From the NCBI GenBank assembly GCA_021203245.1, contig JAJQBO010000203.1, positions 33,310 through 97,309 of the forward strand: a stretch of DNA of 64,000 nucleotides. The letters run 5' to 3'. Position numbers and translations under genes: made by a program. Positions within the stretch are counted from its first letter, which is position 1, and each line of letters begins with the position of its first letter. The notes below the pieces were generated by a model, which saw only the letters and a program-made list of their open reading frames with translations, ran no database searches and had not been told where the DNA came from. Below are positions 38,835 through 47,533 of this stretch, piece after piece. This stretch comes from Planctomycetaceae bacterium (GTDB lineage: Bacteria; Planctomycetota; SZUA-567).

Positions 38835-40553
38835 TTAATTGCCGCGCCGCCTGGTCGCCATGTCGACCCACACGGCGAGGAGCAGCACCAGACCCTTGGC
38901 GATGTATTGCCAGGTGGCGTCCAGGTTCAGGAGGCTCATGCCGTTGTCGAGACTGCCCATGACGAGCGCGCCGACCACGCCGCCGTAGATATAGCCCTCG
39001 CCGCCCATCAGGGAGGTGCCGCCGATAACCGCCGAGGCGATACAATCCGGTTCAAGCCCGTTGCCGGCGTTGGCGGTGGCGGAGTCGATGCGTGATAGGT
39101 AGATGATGCCGCCAATCGCGACGACCACGCCGGTGAGCATGTACATGCTCATGATCTTCCACCTGATATTGATGCCGGACAGCTTGGCCGCCTCGGGGTT
39201 GCCGCCGATGGCGTAGAGGTGGCGGCCGAAGGTGGTTTTTTCGGCGATAAAGGTGAAGATGACCATCACCACCAGCACGATAAGCCAGGCGTAGGGAATG
39301 CCGCGGTAGCGGATCATGATGTTGAAGAACACGGAAATGGCGGCGCACACCAGGGCGAGCTTGAGGATCTGCACCGGCCAGGACGGCACGGCGAAGCCGT
39401 AGCGCTGGCGGACAAAGCGGCGGTGCACCTCGATAACCAGGTACACGGCCGTAATGGCGAGGGCCAGGTACACGGACGCCGAGGGCGAGACATAGTCCAT
39501 GCCGATCGCCTTGAACCAGGGGTACATGTTGGCGACGGACTTGCCGCCGGTGAAGTAGAGGAGCCCGCCACGGAACACCATCATGCTGGACAGGGTGACG
39601 ATAAAGGCGGGCACGCCCATGTAGGCGATCCACCAGCCGTGCCAGGTGCCGATGAGCCAGCCCACGACCAGCGCGGCGATGATGCCGAGTATGGCCATAT
39701 AATCAAGCGGTATGCCCATGGAGTTCAAGGTGCCGGTGAGCCAGGCGGCGATGGGCGAGTCGACCTGGGTGACGGCGGCGACGGCGCCGATAAAGCCGAC
39801 GACCGAACCGATGGACAGGTCGATGTTCATGGTGACGAGAATCAGCACCACGCCGATGGCGATGACGGCGGTGGAGGCTGATTGCAGGAACAGGTTGGAC
39901 AGGTTCCTGGACGAGATGAAGATGCCGTTTTCGGTTATGGCGTAGAAGATGCCCCAGATGCCCAGAAGGGCGATAATCATCATGAACTGGCGGATGTTCC
40001 TGCTCGCCGCGTTGTAGATGGCGTTCTCGACCTTGACCGACAACACGCCCCGGCCGCCGGTGGCGATATGGTAGACGGAGTACGGGGCAAGCAGGAGCGA
40101 GAAGAGAAGTATCAGGAAGAACCCGAGCCCCATATACCCTTCCGAGATTAAGCCCGCCAGGCCGGGATGTTCTGCCGGCATGCCGAGTTCGGCCGGGTTG
40201 GCCATCGCGACGAGCGGCGTATAGCCGGGCAGGGCCAGGCCGACCGTGAAAATGGGGCAGATGACCGAGAACACGAGGGCGAACCAGGGCGTCTCCTTCC
40301 ACCCCATCCCGGCAACCACCATGACCGGCAGGGCGAGGAAGGGAATGACCCGGAACAACGAGACCAGGAGGCCGTAGCCGCGGGCGGGCGGGGCGTATTC
40401 TATCCAGTGCCAGTACAGTTCGAACAGTTCCTTGCCCCGGAATACGGTGTAGGACGACACCTTCGCAAGAGGCAGGAAAAAGCCGCAGAAAATGATCAGT
40501 GTCGGGATAAGGAACAGGAACAGGATCCTTTTGCCCTCTTTCTTTTCCTCCAT
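38835..40553 (-). CDS. xylH: Xylose-type ABC transporter permease with N-terminal membrane extension
   Basis: 572 residues. From about residue 190 it is a standard CUT2 permease of the XylH/RbsC/MmsB group: NLSNLFLQSASTAVIAIGVV, the NIDLSIGSVVGF motif, TLSSMMVFRGG, the EAA-like FGRHLYAIGGNPEAAKLSGI and SAVIGGTSLMGGEG. The first 185 residues are extra, with about four membrane helices (IPTLIIFCGFFLPLAKV, LALPVMVVAGMG, FFLILLFSLLLAP). Typical family members have about 390 residues. It follows xylG after a 450-base gap containing a palindromic repeat, so coupling with the ATPase may be weakened. Confidence 0.87.
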   Translation of the reverse strand: MEEKKEGKRILFLFLIPTLIIFCGFFLPLAKVSSYTVFRGKELFELYWHWIEYAPPARGYGLLVSLFRVIPFLALPVMVVAGMGWKETPWFALVFSVICPIFTVGLALPGYTPLVAMANPAELGMPAEHPGLAGLISEGYMGLGFFLILLFSLLLAPYSVYHIATGGRGVLSVKVENAIYNAASRNIRQFMMIIALLGIWGIFYAITENGIFISSRNLSNLFLQSASTAVIAIGVVLILVTMNIDLSIGSVVGFIGAVAAVTQVDSPIAAWLTGTLNSMGIPLDYMAILGIIAALVVGWLIGTWHGWWIAYMGVPAFIVTLSSMMVFRGGLLYFTGGKSVANMYPWFKAIGMDYVSPSASVYLALAITAVYLVIEVHRRFVRQRYGFAVPSWPVQILKLALVCAAISVFFNIMIRYRGIPYAWLIVLVVMVIFTFIAEKTTFGRHLYAIGGNPEAAKLSGINIRWKIMSMYMLTGVVVAIGGIIYLSRIDSATANAGNGLEPDCIASAVIGGTSLMGGEGYIYGGVVGALVMGSLDNGMSLLNLDATWQYIAKGLVLLLAVWVDMATRRRGN

Positions 40554-40657
40554 GCCGCTCTCCCTCTATGGTTGGGGCCGGGACGGCCCGGTGTTTAAAT
40601 CTATAAGCACTACATCGTGCTGTTTCGTTTCCTCAAACCGTTCCGACCCACCCCATA

Positions 40658-40852
40658 CGTCACCCCGGCGTGCGGACCTTCACCAGCGCAAAAAACGGGC
40701 GGTTCGGCCGGGGTCCACGGAAAAAAGCATGCAATGCACCAAACTCACGCGGTTCTTGAACAAGTAATTTCTGTAGCCACCGGTCATCCCCGTGGACCCC
40801 GGCCGAACCGCCCGTCAATCCCGCTGATGCACGTATGGACGCCGGTGTGACG
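40658..40852. repeat. CGTCACCCCGG palindromic element, complete (subfamily A), inside the xyl operon
   Basis: Ends CGTCACCCCGGCGTGCGG and GACGCCGGTGTGACG. The inner arms (40696-40720 and 40790-40814) carry GGGCGGTTCGGCCGGGGTCC and its reverse complement. It lies in the 450-base space between xylH and xylG. From about 40876 to 40990 a further degenerate arm (CAATCCCGCTGGTGCATGTA) is seen; nothing else is recognised in this gap. Confidence 0.85.
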
Positions 40853-41003
40853 AGTGGGGAGGGGCGGGACGAACCTCCTGAAAACCACTGCGTTCACACG
40901 CGGCGCGTTTGGCCGCTCCGGCACCACCCACGCCCTACCGTCAATCCCGCTGGTGCATGTACAGACGCCGGGCGCCGTGTGGGGGAGGCTGATGCGCTCC
41001 CAC

Positions 41004-42566
41004 TCAGGACGATGTCGCTTCCACCAATTTGGCCTGGCGCTGGCGGAAGCGGGCGGTGGCGCTGGTCATGACCTTTTCCTGATCCGCATCGTCCTTCATC
41101 ATGTCGCCGGTGATGGCGCCTTCGCTCATGACGACGATGCGGTCGGCCATGCCCAGCACTTCGGGCAGTTCGGAACTGATCATGATGACTCCGACGCCTT
41201 CCTCGACCAGCCTGTTCATGATGGTGTAGATTTCGACCTTCGCGCCGACGTCGATGCCCCGGGTCGGCTCGTCCATGATCAGCACCTTGGGTTTGGTCAT
41301 CAGCCATTTGCCGATAACCACCTTCTGCTGGTTGCCGCCGGACAGGTTGCCGGCCCGCTGCTCGATGGACGGGGTCTTGATCTTCAAATCGACGACATAA
41401 TTGTGGGCGGAAAGGATCTCCTCGTTCTCGCTCACCACGCCGTGACGGGTAATGGAAGAAAGGGCGGCGAGGGAGAGGTTGCGTTTGATGTCCATTCCGA
41501 GAACCAGCCCGTAGCGCTTGCGGTCCTCGGACAGCAGGCTGATCCCCGCAGCGATGGCGGCGTGGGGCGTGCCGAGCCGGACCTGCTTTCCCTCGAGGAG
41601 CAGGTCTCCCGACACGACCCGGCCGTAGACGCCGAACAGGCTCATGACCAGTTCGGTCCGGCCCGCGCCGACCAGGCCGGCCATGCCGAGTATTTCGCCC
41701 TTGCGGAGGGTGAGGTTGACGTGGTCGACCACCACCCGGTTGGAGTCGGGGTCGAGGACGGTCCAGTCGCGGATTTCCATCAACACGTCGCCCGGGGTCT
41801 TCGGTTTGTAGGGGAAGAGGTTCTTTAGTTCGCGGCCGACCATCTTGGTGATCATCGTCTCTTCGGTGAACTCGCCCCGGTTGAGGGTGGCGACGGTCTT
41901 GCCGTCCCGGAGCACCGTGACCCGGTCGGCGATGGACATAACCTCGCCCAGACGGCGCGAAATAAAGACGCAGGTCACGCCCCGGTCGCGGAGCGAGCGG
42001 AGGATGTTCAGGAGATTCCTGGCTTCCTCCGCCGACAGGGCGGCGGTGGGTTCGTCGAGGATGAGGACGTCCGTCTTCTTGAGGAGCGCCTTGGCGATCT
42101 CGACCAACTGCTGCACGCCGACGCCGAGGTGGAGCACGCGGGTGGCGGGGTTGATGTCGAGGCCGACTTCCTTCAGGACTTCCGCCGCGGCCTGGAAGGA
42201 GGCGTTCCAGTCGATTACGCCCTTGGTCGCGATTTCCTCGCCGAGGAAGAGGTTTTCGCAGATGTTCATCGTCTTGATTAAGGTCAGTTCCTGGTAGATG
42301 ATGGCGACGCCCGCGCGTTCCGAATCCTTGATGGTGTCGAAGCGCTGCACTTCGCCGTTGATGACGATGTCCCCCTCGTAGGTGCCGTAGGGATAGACGT
42401 CGGAGAGGACTTTCATTAGGGTGGACTTGCCCGCGCCGTTCTCGCCCACCAGGGCGTGGATTTCGCCCCGCTTGACGTCGAACGAGACGTCGTCCAGGGC
42501 CTTGACGCCGGGGAAGGCCTTGGTGATATTGCGCATCTCGAGGATGTTGTCGCCGACTTGTGTCAT
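41004..42566 (-). CDS. xylG: Xylose-type ABC transporter ATP-binding protein (two ABC domains)
   Basis: 520 residues, two fused nucleotide-binding domains as in XylG/RbsA/MmsA. Domain 1: Walker A GENGAGKSTLM, Q-loop IIYQELTLI, signature region LGVGVQQLVEIA and Walker B DVLILDEPT. Domain 2: degenerate Walker A GLVGAGRTE, signature LSGGNQQKV, DEPTRGIDVGAK. Two oddities: the domain 1 signature reads LGVGV instead of the usual LS-G-Q pattern, and the switch position reads FISRRLGEV where relatives have His (FISH). First gene of the unit; it faces the two-component system across a 220-base divergent region that probably holds both promoters. Confidence 0.92.
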   Translation of the reverse strand: MTQVGDNILEMRNITKAFPGVKALDDVSFDVKRGEIHALVGENGAGKSTLMKVLSDVYPYGTYEGDIVINGEVQRFDTIKDSERAGVAIIYQELTLIKTMNICENLFLGEEIATKGVIDWNASFQAAAEVLKEVGLDINPATRVLHLGVGVQQLVEIAKALLKKTDVLILDEPTAALSAEEARNLLNILRSLRDRGVTCVFISRRLGEVMSIADRVTVLRDGKTVATLNRGEFTEETMITKMVGRELKNLFPYKPKTPGDVLMEIRDWTVLDPDSNRVVVDHVNLTLRKGEILGMAGLVGAGRTELVMSLFGVYGRVVSGDLLLEGKQVRLGTPHAAIAAGISLLSEDRKRYGLVLGMDIKRNLSLAALSSITRHGVVSENEEILSAHNYVVDLKIKTPSIEQRAGNLSGGNQQKVVIGKWLMTKPKVLIMDEPTRGIDVGAKVEIYTIMNRLVEEGVGVIMISSELPEVLGMADRIVVMSEGAITGDMMKDDADQEKVMTSATARFRQRQAKLVEATSS

Positions 42567-42787
42567 TCAGCCTCCTTCGTTCGGATTGCCGTGTTGCGAC
42601 TGGGTTGCCGATTTGTCTGGGGAAAATGCGTTGCACTGTGATCGGCGTCGCGGTTCTTCATTGGCACTGTATCCCGTCTTCCCGTCCGCCACAACGCATT
42701 TAAACTTATGGAACCATTTTTTTTATTTAAAAAACCCCGCGCTACAACCTATTGTTCACCCGTACGAAACGTGGTACTATTCCCGGC

Positions 42788-44380
42788 ATGAGCCTGCGAA
42801 CGAAAATTACCCTGGGCGCCACCGCCGCCACCGCCGCCGCGGCCCTGGTAACCTTGTGCCTGAATGTCGGCATGTTCTCGGAACAGACGCGCCAGGGGGT
42901 CGAACGCGGCCTCATGGACATGGCCACCCTTATCGCCCAGCAGACGGAGATTCAACAGGGCCTGCTCGACACCCCCTATTCCGGCGTGGTGCAGGCGCGC
43001 GTGCAACGGGTGCTGGACCTCGCTTCCGGCGTCGATCAGCTTATCGTCTGCAACATGCAGCGCATCCGCTACTCCCACTCCAATCCGGAATTCATCGGTC
43101 TTATCCAGGAAGGGGACGACGTCAAGGACGTCCTCTACCAGGCCAGGCGTTATTTCACCTACGACGACGTCTCGCCCGAGGATGCCTCGGGCGGCTATCT
43201 GCGCGCCTACGCGCCGGTGTTCCATAATAACGCCCAGGTCGGTTTCGTCATCGCCGGCGCGCGGCGCGAACGCGTCGACAACCTGGTGGGCCACCTCACC
43301 GTCTCCGCCGCCGTGTTCGCCCTCGCCGGGCTCGCGGTCGGCATCGTCGGCGCGGCGCTCATCGCCCACCGGGCGAGCAAAAACCTGCTTGGCCTCGAGC
43401 CGGAGGAGATAACCCGTGTCTATCGCCAGCACGCCAGCCTTATCGAAGCCATGCACGAGGGCGTCGTCGCCATCGACAGGCGCGGCCGCATCAGCCTGCT
43501 GAATCCGTCGGCGCGGCAACTTCTGGGCCTGGGCGACCGTCAGGTCGACGGGCTCGAAGTCGACCGGGTCCTGCTCATGCCGAAGTTGCCCAGCGTGGTC
43601 TCGACCGGCGAAGCCGCCTTCGGCGTGGAAAAACGCATCAACGACAAGGTGTTTATCGCCAACATGGTCCCCGTGCGGCAGAACGACACGGTGGTGGGGG
43701 CGGTGGAGACGTTTCAGGACCGGACGCAACTCATCCGCATGGCCGAGGAACTGACCGGCATCCGCCAGCTCGTCGAGGCGCTGTGGGCCAGTTCGCACGA
43801 ATTTTCCAACAAGCTCCACGTCATTCTCGGGCTGATGGAACTGGGTCAGTTCGACCAGGCGAAGAAATATGTGCAGTCGACCCAGAGCGAGCACGGCGAA
43901 CTGCACACGCGGCTGCTGCGTACCTTCCGCGAGCCGATGATCGCCGGGCTGATGCTGAGCAAGTTCTCCGTCGCCCGCGAGCGCGGCATCGCCATGGAAC
44001 TGACGCCGGGGAGCGGCCTGCGCTCGCTCCTGCCGGAACCGCTGGCGCATTCGCTCGTGCTCGTCCTCGGCAACCTGGTCGACAACGCCCTGGACGCGCT
44101 CCGCGATCAGGCGAACGGCAACGGGACGTTATCCGTGGACATCCGGGAAAAACGCGGGACAATCGCGCTGCGGGTCGAGGACAACGGGCCGGGCATTCCG
44201 CCCCATTATTACAGCCTTATTTTCCGGCGCGGCTTTTCCACCAAAGGCGAGGGTCGCGGCACCGGATTGCACCTGGTGCGCCAGGAGATGGAATTGCTGG
44301 GCGGTCGCATCGACGTGTCGTCGGGCGGCGGCAGGACGGTATTTTACGCAGAAATGCCCATGGGCGGGGAGAAGGCGTGA
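42788..44380 (+). CDS. DcuS/CitA-type sensor histidine kinase
   Basis: 530 residues. A first membrane helix (ITLGATAATAAAALVTLCL) leads to a periplasmic PAS-like (PDC) sensor domain of about 130 residues with SHSNPEFIG and GYLRAYAPVF, then a second helix (about 172-195), a cytoplasmic PAS (VVAIDRRGRISLLNPSARQLL), the HisKA_7/SPOB-type helix with HEFSNKLHVILGLMELGQF containing the phospho-His, and a HATPase domain (NLVDNALDAL, EDNGPGIPP, GRGTGLHLV). Such kinases usually sense di- or tricarboxylates. The ATG at 42788 is preferred to the upstream ATG at 42752 because the membrane helix then starts normally. Its gene overlaps the response regulator by one base. Confidence 0.9.
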   Translation: MSLRTKITLGATAATAAAALVTLCLNVGMFSEQTRQGVERGLMDMATLIAQQTEIQQGLLDTPYSGVVQARVQRVLDLASGVDQLIVCNMQRIRYSHSNPEFIGLIQEGDDVKDVLYQARRYFTYDDVSPEDASGGYLRAYAPVFHNNAQVGFVIAGARRERVDNLVGHLTVSAAVFALAGLAVGIVGAALIAHRASKNLLGLEPEEITRVYRQHASLIEAMHEGVVAIDRRGRISLLNPSARQLLGLGDRQVDGLEVDRVLLMPKLPSVVSTGEAAFGVEKRINDKVFIANMVPVRQNDTVVGAVETFQDRTQLIRMAEELTGIRQLVEALWASSHEFSNKLHVILGLMELGQFDQAKKYVQSTQSEHGELHTRLLRTFREPMIAGLMLSKFSVARERGIAMELTPGSGLRSLLPEPLAHSLVLVLGNLVDNALDALRDQANGNGTLSVDIREKRGTIALRVEDNGPGIPPHYYSLIFRRGFSTKGEGRGTGLHLVRQEMELLGGRIDVSSGGGRTVFYAEMPMGGEKA

Positions 44381-45060
44381 TGATTCGGGTTCTGGTGGTC
44401 GAGGACGATCCGATGGTGATGGACATTACCTGCAAATATGTCGAAAGCATGCCCGACTTCAGGGTGGAAGCCTGGGCCGGCAACGGCGAGGCGGCAAAGA
44501 CCGCCCTCGCGGGCGGCGACATCGACCTCATCATCCTGGACATCTTCATGCCGGGCAAAAGCGGCCTGGAGCTGCTTGGCAACCTCCGCGCCGACGGCTG
44601 CCTGGCCGACGTCATTTTCCTCACCGCCGCTGCAGATACGGAGGCGATCAACCGGGCGCAAAAGCTCGGCTTCGTCGATTACCTGATAAAACCCTTCAAT
44701 TACGAGCGCTTCAAAACGGCGCTTGTCAACTACCAGAAGATGTGGGACCTCTTTCACGGCAACGAAACAGCGACCCAGGCGCAACTGGATTCGATGCTGC
44801 ATCCGCTTGTGTCCAGCGACAGCGGGCGCATGTCCAAAGGCATGCACCCGAAGACGCTGGGGACCATCCGCCACTACCTTGAAGCCAGTCCCGCCGACGC
44901 CGTCGTCACCCAACAGGAACTGACCGAAAAACTCGGCCTCTCGCGGGTGACGGTGCGGCGCTATATGGAATACCTTGCCTCGATTGGCGAGGTAACGGTG
45001 CAGATGGTGTATGGCGCTGTCGGCAGGCCGTCGTACGCCTACCAAAAGGTGCGGCTGTAG
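44380..45060 (+). CDS. DcuR/CitB-type response regulator
   Basis: 226 residues. Receiver domain: VLVVEDDPMVMDITCKYVE with acidic pocket, phospho-acceptor Asp in DLIILDIFMPGKSGLELL (about 54), LTAAAD and the conserved Lys in DYLIKPFNYERF. The C-terminus is a winged-helix DNA-binding region (VVTQQELTEKLGLSRVTVRRYMEYL) as in the CitB/DcuR subgroup. It starts at TGATG overlapping the kinase stop. Likely targets are the divergent xyl-type transporter or the convergent gltS; neither is proved. Confidence 0.92.
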   Translation: MIRVLVVEDDPMVMDITCKYVESMPDFRVEAWAGNGEAAKTALAGGDIDLIILDIFMPGKSGLELLGNLRADGCLADVIFLTAAADTEAINRAQKLGFVDYLIKPFNYERFKTALVNYQKMWDLFHGNETATQAQLDSMLHPLVSSDSGRMSKGMHPKTLGTIRHYLEASPADAVVTQQELTEKLGLSRVTVRRYMEYLASIGEVTVQMVYGAVGRPSYAYQKVRL

Positions 45061-45070
45061 GGCCGGCGCC

Positions 45071-46489
45071 TTACGCCGGATTCGGGCCGGGCGCGCCCGC
45101 GCCGGTGGCGCAGGAGCCGCCTTCCTCGTACATAACCGGCTGGACCTTGAATTTCCACTGCCAGAGAACAATCCAGAAGAGCAACACCGCCCCGCACAGG
45201 ACAAGCATCCAGAAGGCCCCGTAGGCCATCGCCAGAGGCACGGCGAGGGAGGTCCAGAACCCGCCGCCCATGAACGGCTCGTGGAACAACTATTTGTAGC
45301 CGAAGGCCGAAGTGGCGATGGTTTTCGATTCCGGATCGACGGTCCTCAGGAGCATCAATCCGGTGGCGGTGACGCCCATGGACTGGCCGAATTCGGCGAT
45401 AGAACGCTCGAACCAGGCCTCGCGGAAAATCCGGGGCGCAATATAGAGGACAATGCCGACGTTCCAGAGAAAGCCGAAAAAGCAGAGAATGGCCAGCGAT
45501 TGCCAGTAGGCGGCGACAAAGTCGAGGCGGATGGTGGCGACGGCCGAGACGACGAGAAAATCGAGGGCCGCACCGGCGATGCGCTGCATCTGGCCTTCGT
45601 CGGCGATGACGTCGGCGTGGGTCGCCTTCAAAAGGGCATGCAGCAGCAGGCCGCCGATCATGCACAGGGGAAACAGCGGAAAGCTCTGCAACAAACGGGT
45701 ATTCTGGATCGATTCCGGCATAAAGGCGTCCAGCATGCTCAGGCCGATTTTCAACCCAAAGCCGATCAGCACGGCAATGCCGATAAGCGAAATGTGCAGG
45801 GCAAGGGAGTTGATGGAATCGGGGAACGAGGTCTGCTTGCCCGCGTCGGGTTGATCTTCCTCGGCGTAGACGCCCTTCTTCTCCAGCTTGCTCTGCTGCT
45901 CGAAGGTGCGGATATTGCAGATATAGCCTTTCCGCGCCGCGACGTTGATCATAATCATACCGATGATGATACCGAAGATCATGCCGACGGTGGCGATGGT
46001 GTAGCCGAGATCCGCCCCTTCGGGAAAGCCCAGATCATTGAAGGTCGCGACCATGCCGCCGACCGTCCCGTGACCGCCCTCGAAGCCGATTTCCAACAGG
46101 TTGCCGAAGACGGCGGGGACGTCGAACAGGGGCGCGAGAAGCAGCAGCACCACCGCGAACCCGACCACATACTGGCCCCATGCGGCAATCTGGCCGAAAC
46201 AAACCTGCGGCGCGACCACCTTCCACAATTTGGACGAGCCTTTTGTGTTGACGCCGATAAAGAGCGAGGCGAACACGATATTAATGAGGAAGCCGGGGAG
46301 AGAGCTCCAGTAGGCCCACCAGCGGCTGGAAATGCCTGCACCGATGGTGTTGATGATAATAAGCCCAAGCACGCCGCCGATGACCGAGGCGGGAAGGTAG
46401 AGCTTCTGGAGAATCGGGAGCAGCGTACGCAGAATTTTGCCCAGCACGAGCAACAGGCAGATGCCACAAAAAGCCATGACAGCGGTCAT
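45071..46489 (-). pseudogene. gltS: GltS-type sodium:glutamate symporter interrupted by an amber codon
   Basis: A polytopic membrane protein with the GltS features GFEGGHGTVGGMVATF and DFLVVSAVATIRLDF. The first frame gives 399 residues and stops at TAG (45290-45292) after SAFGYK. Reading on in the same frame, without any shift, gives LFHEPFMGGGFWTSLAVPLA and another membrane helix to TAA at 45071, about 72 codons that belong to the C-terminus of this family. TAG is one transition from CAG, so GYK-Q-LFHEPF was probably ancestral. The truncated protein would lose its last helix. It is convergent with the response regulator gene (10 bases apart). Confidence 0.78.
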
Positions 46490-46689
46490 CGTTTATCTCC
46501 CGACGTGGCCCGTCCCCTCATCCTTATTTATCGGTCGCACGCCTGCCGCATTCACCAGAGTCGGGAAATTTCACCGAAGCGGCGGCGTTTTTCGCCCCTG
46601 ATTGACTGACGAATACGCGTCCGGCAACAATTCGCCCTGGTCCGGCGGGCGGACCAGGGCGGGTGGGATCGCAGTTTTTTAGGCAGAAA

Positions 46690-47244
46690 TTAGTCGAGGA
46701 GGCCGATCTGGCGTAGCCATTCGTCCACCTCTCCCTGGGCGTTCCTGGCCGCGGAACCGGTGACGACCAGTTGCGGCAGGACGGTGGCATCCGGCACGGT
46801 CCGCCGCAGATCCGCGTTGCTGCGGCTGGCGCCGCCGCTTCCGTGGGTCGTGAACGGCGCGATTGTCTTGCCGGAAAAATCGTACCGCTCCAGGAAGGTG
46901 AACATCGCCATCGGCATGGTACCCCACCAGATCGGAAAGCCGAGGTAGATGACGTCGTAGCCATCCAGGCTGTCCAGGTACTCGGCCAGTTCGGGGCGCT
47001 CGTTGTTGTCTTGCTCGGCGCGGGCGATTTCGGTGGTGGGGCGGTATTCTTCGGGATACGGTTTGGCCGTCCGCACTTCGAACATGTCGCAGCCGACCCG
47101 GGCCTGAATCATGTCGGCCAGGGCGCGGGTGTTGCCGGTCTTCGAGAAAACCACGATCAGGCTCTTCGATTCCCCCGCCTCGGCCGCGTGAACGACGCCG
47201 CACGCCGCACCGAGAAGAACCGCCGCCATAACAATCATCTTCAT
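46690..47244 (-). CDS. Secreted flavodoxin-like protein
   Basis: 184 residues with a signal peptide (MKMIVMAAVLLGAACGVVHAA). The flavodoxin fold has the FMN phosphate loop VVFSKTGNTRALADMI, the 60s-type loop LGFPIWWGTMPMAMFTFLE and the FTTHGSGGASRS loop. Most flavodoxins are cytoplasmic; exported ones of this type occur near lipoprotein or redox genes in gut bacteria. Electron partners are unknown. Just beyond its 3' end, up to 46489, no gene is seen. Confidence 0.88.
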   Translation of the reverse strand: MKMIVMAAVLLGAACGVVHAAEAGESKSLIVVFSKTGNTRALADMIQARVGCDMFEVRTAKPYPEEYRPTTEIARAEQDNNERPELAEYLDSLDGYDVIYLGFPIWWGTMPMAMFTFLERYDFSGKTIAPFTTHGSGGASRSNADLRRTVPDATVLPQLVVTGSAARNAQGEVDEWLRQIGLLD

Positions 47245-47500
47245 CCGCTCTCCTTGTAGTGGCCCCCGATACCGCCGGGAAAGCCGGGTTGTGGGCTGGT
47301 GCGCCCATACTGTACGTACACGATACGCGCTTCACATGGCCTGAAGTCAAGAGTTTTTTTGGGTGACTGTATCGCCTGCCGTTCCTTCCCCGCTCGGATT
47401 CGGTGATCCGTCAACTTCGTACGGAACAATCGGCGGTTTTTAATAAACGTTAAAAAATCGCTGCCAATAGGCCGTTAGTACAAAGAGTGAGGGAATTTGG

Positions 47501-47533
47501 ATGCTAAAATGGCAAATAAAACGTTTAGTATGA
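47501..47533 (+). CDS. Possible 10-residue leader peptide ahead of the autotransporter
   Basis: ATG at 47501, eight bases after GAGGGAA, opens ten codons and stops at TGA (47531-47533) that overlaps an ATG at 47530 in the autotransporter frame (ATGA). The better ribosome-binding site therefore serves this frame, and the large gene could be translated by coupling. Alternatively the large gene begins at ATG 47509 and this frame is accidental. Confidence 0.25.
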   Translation: MLKWQIKRLV

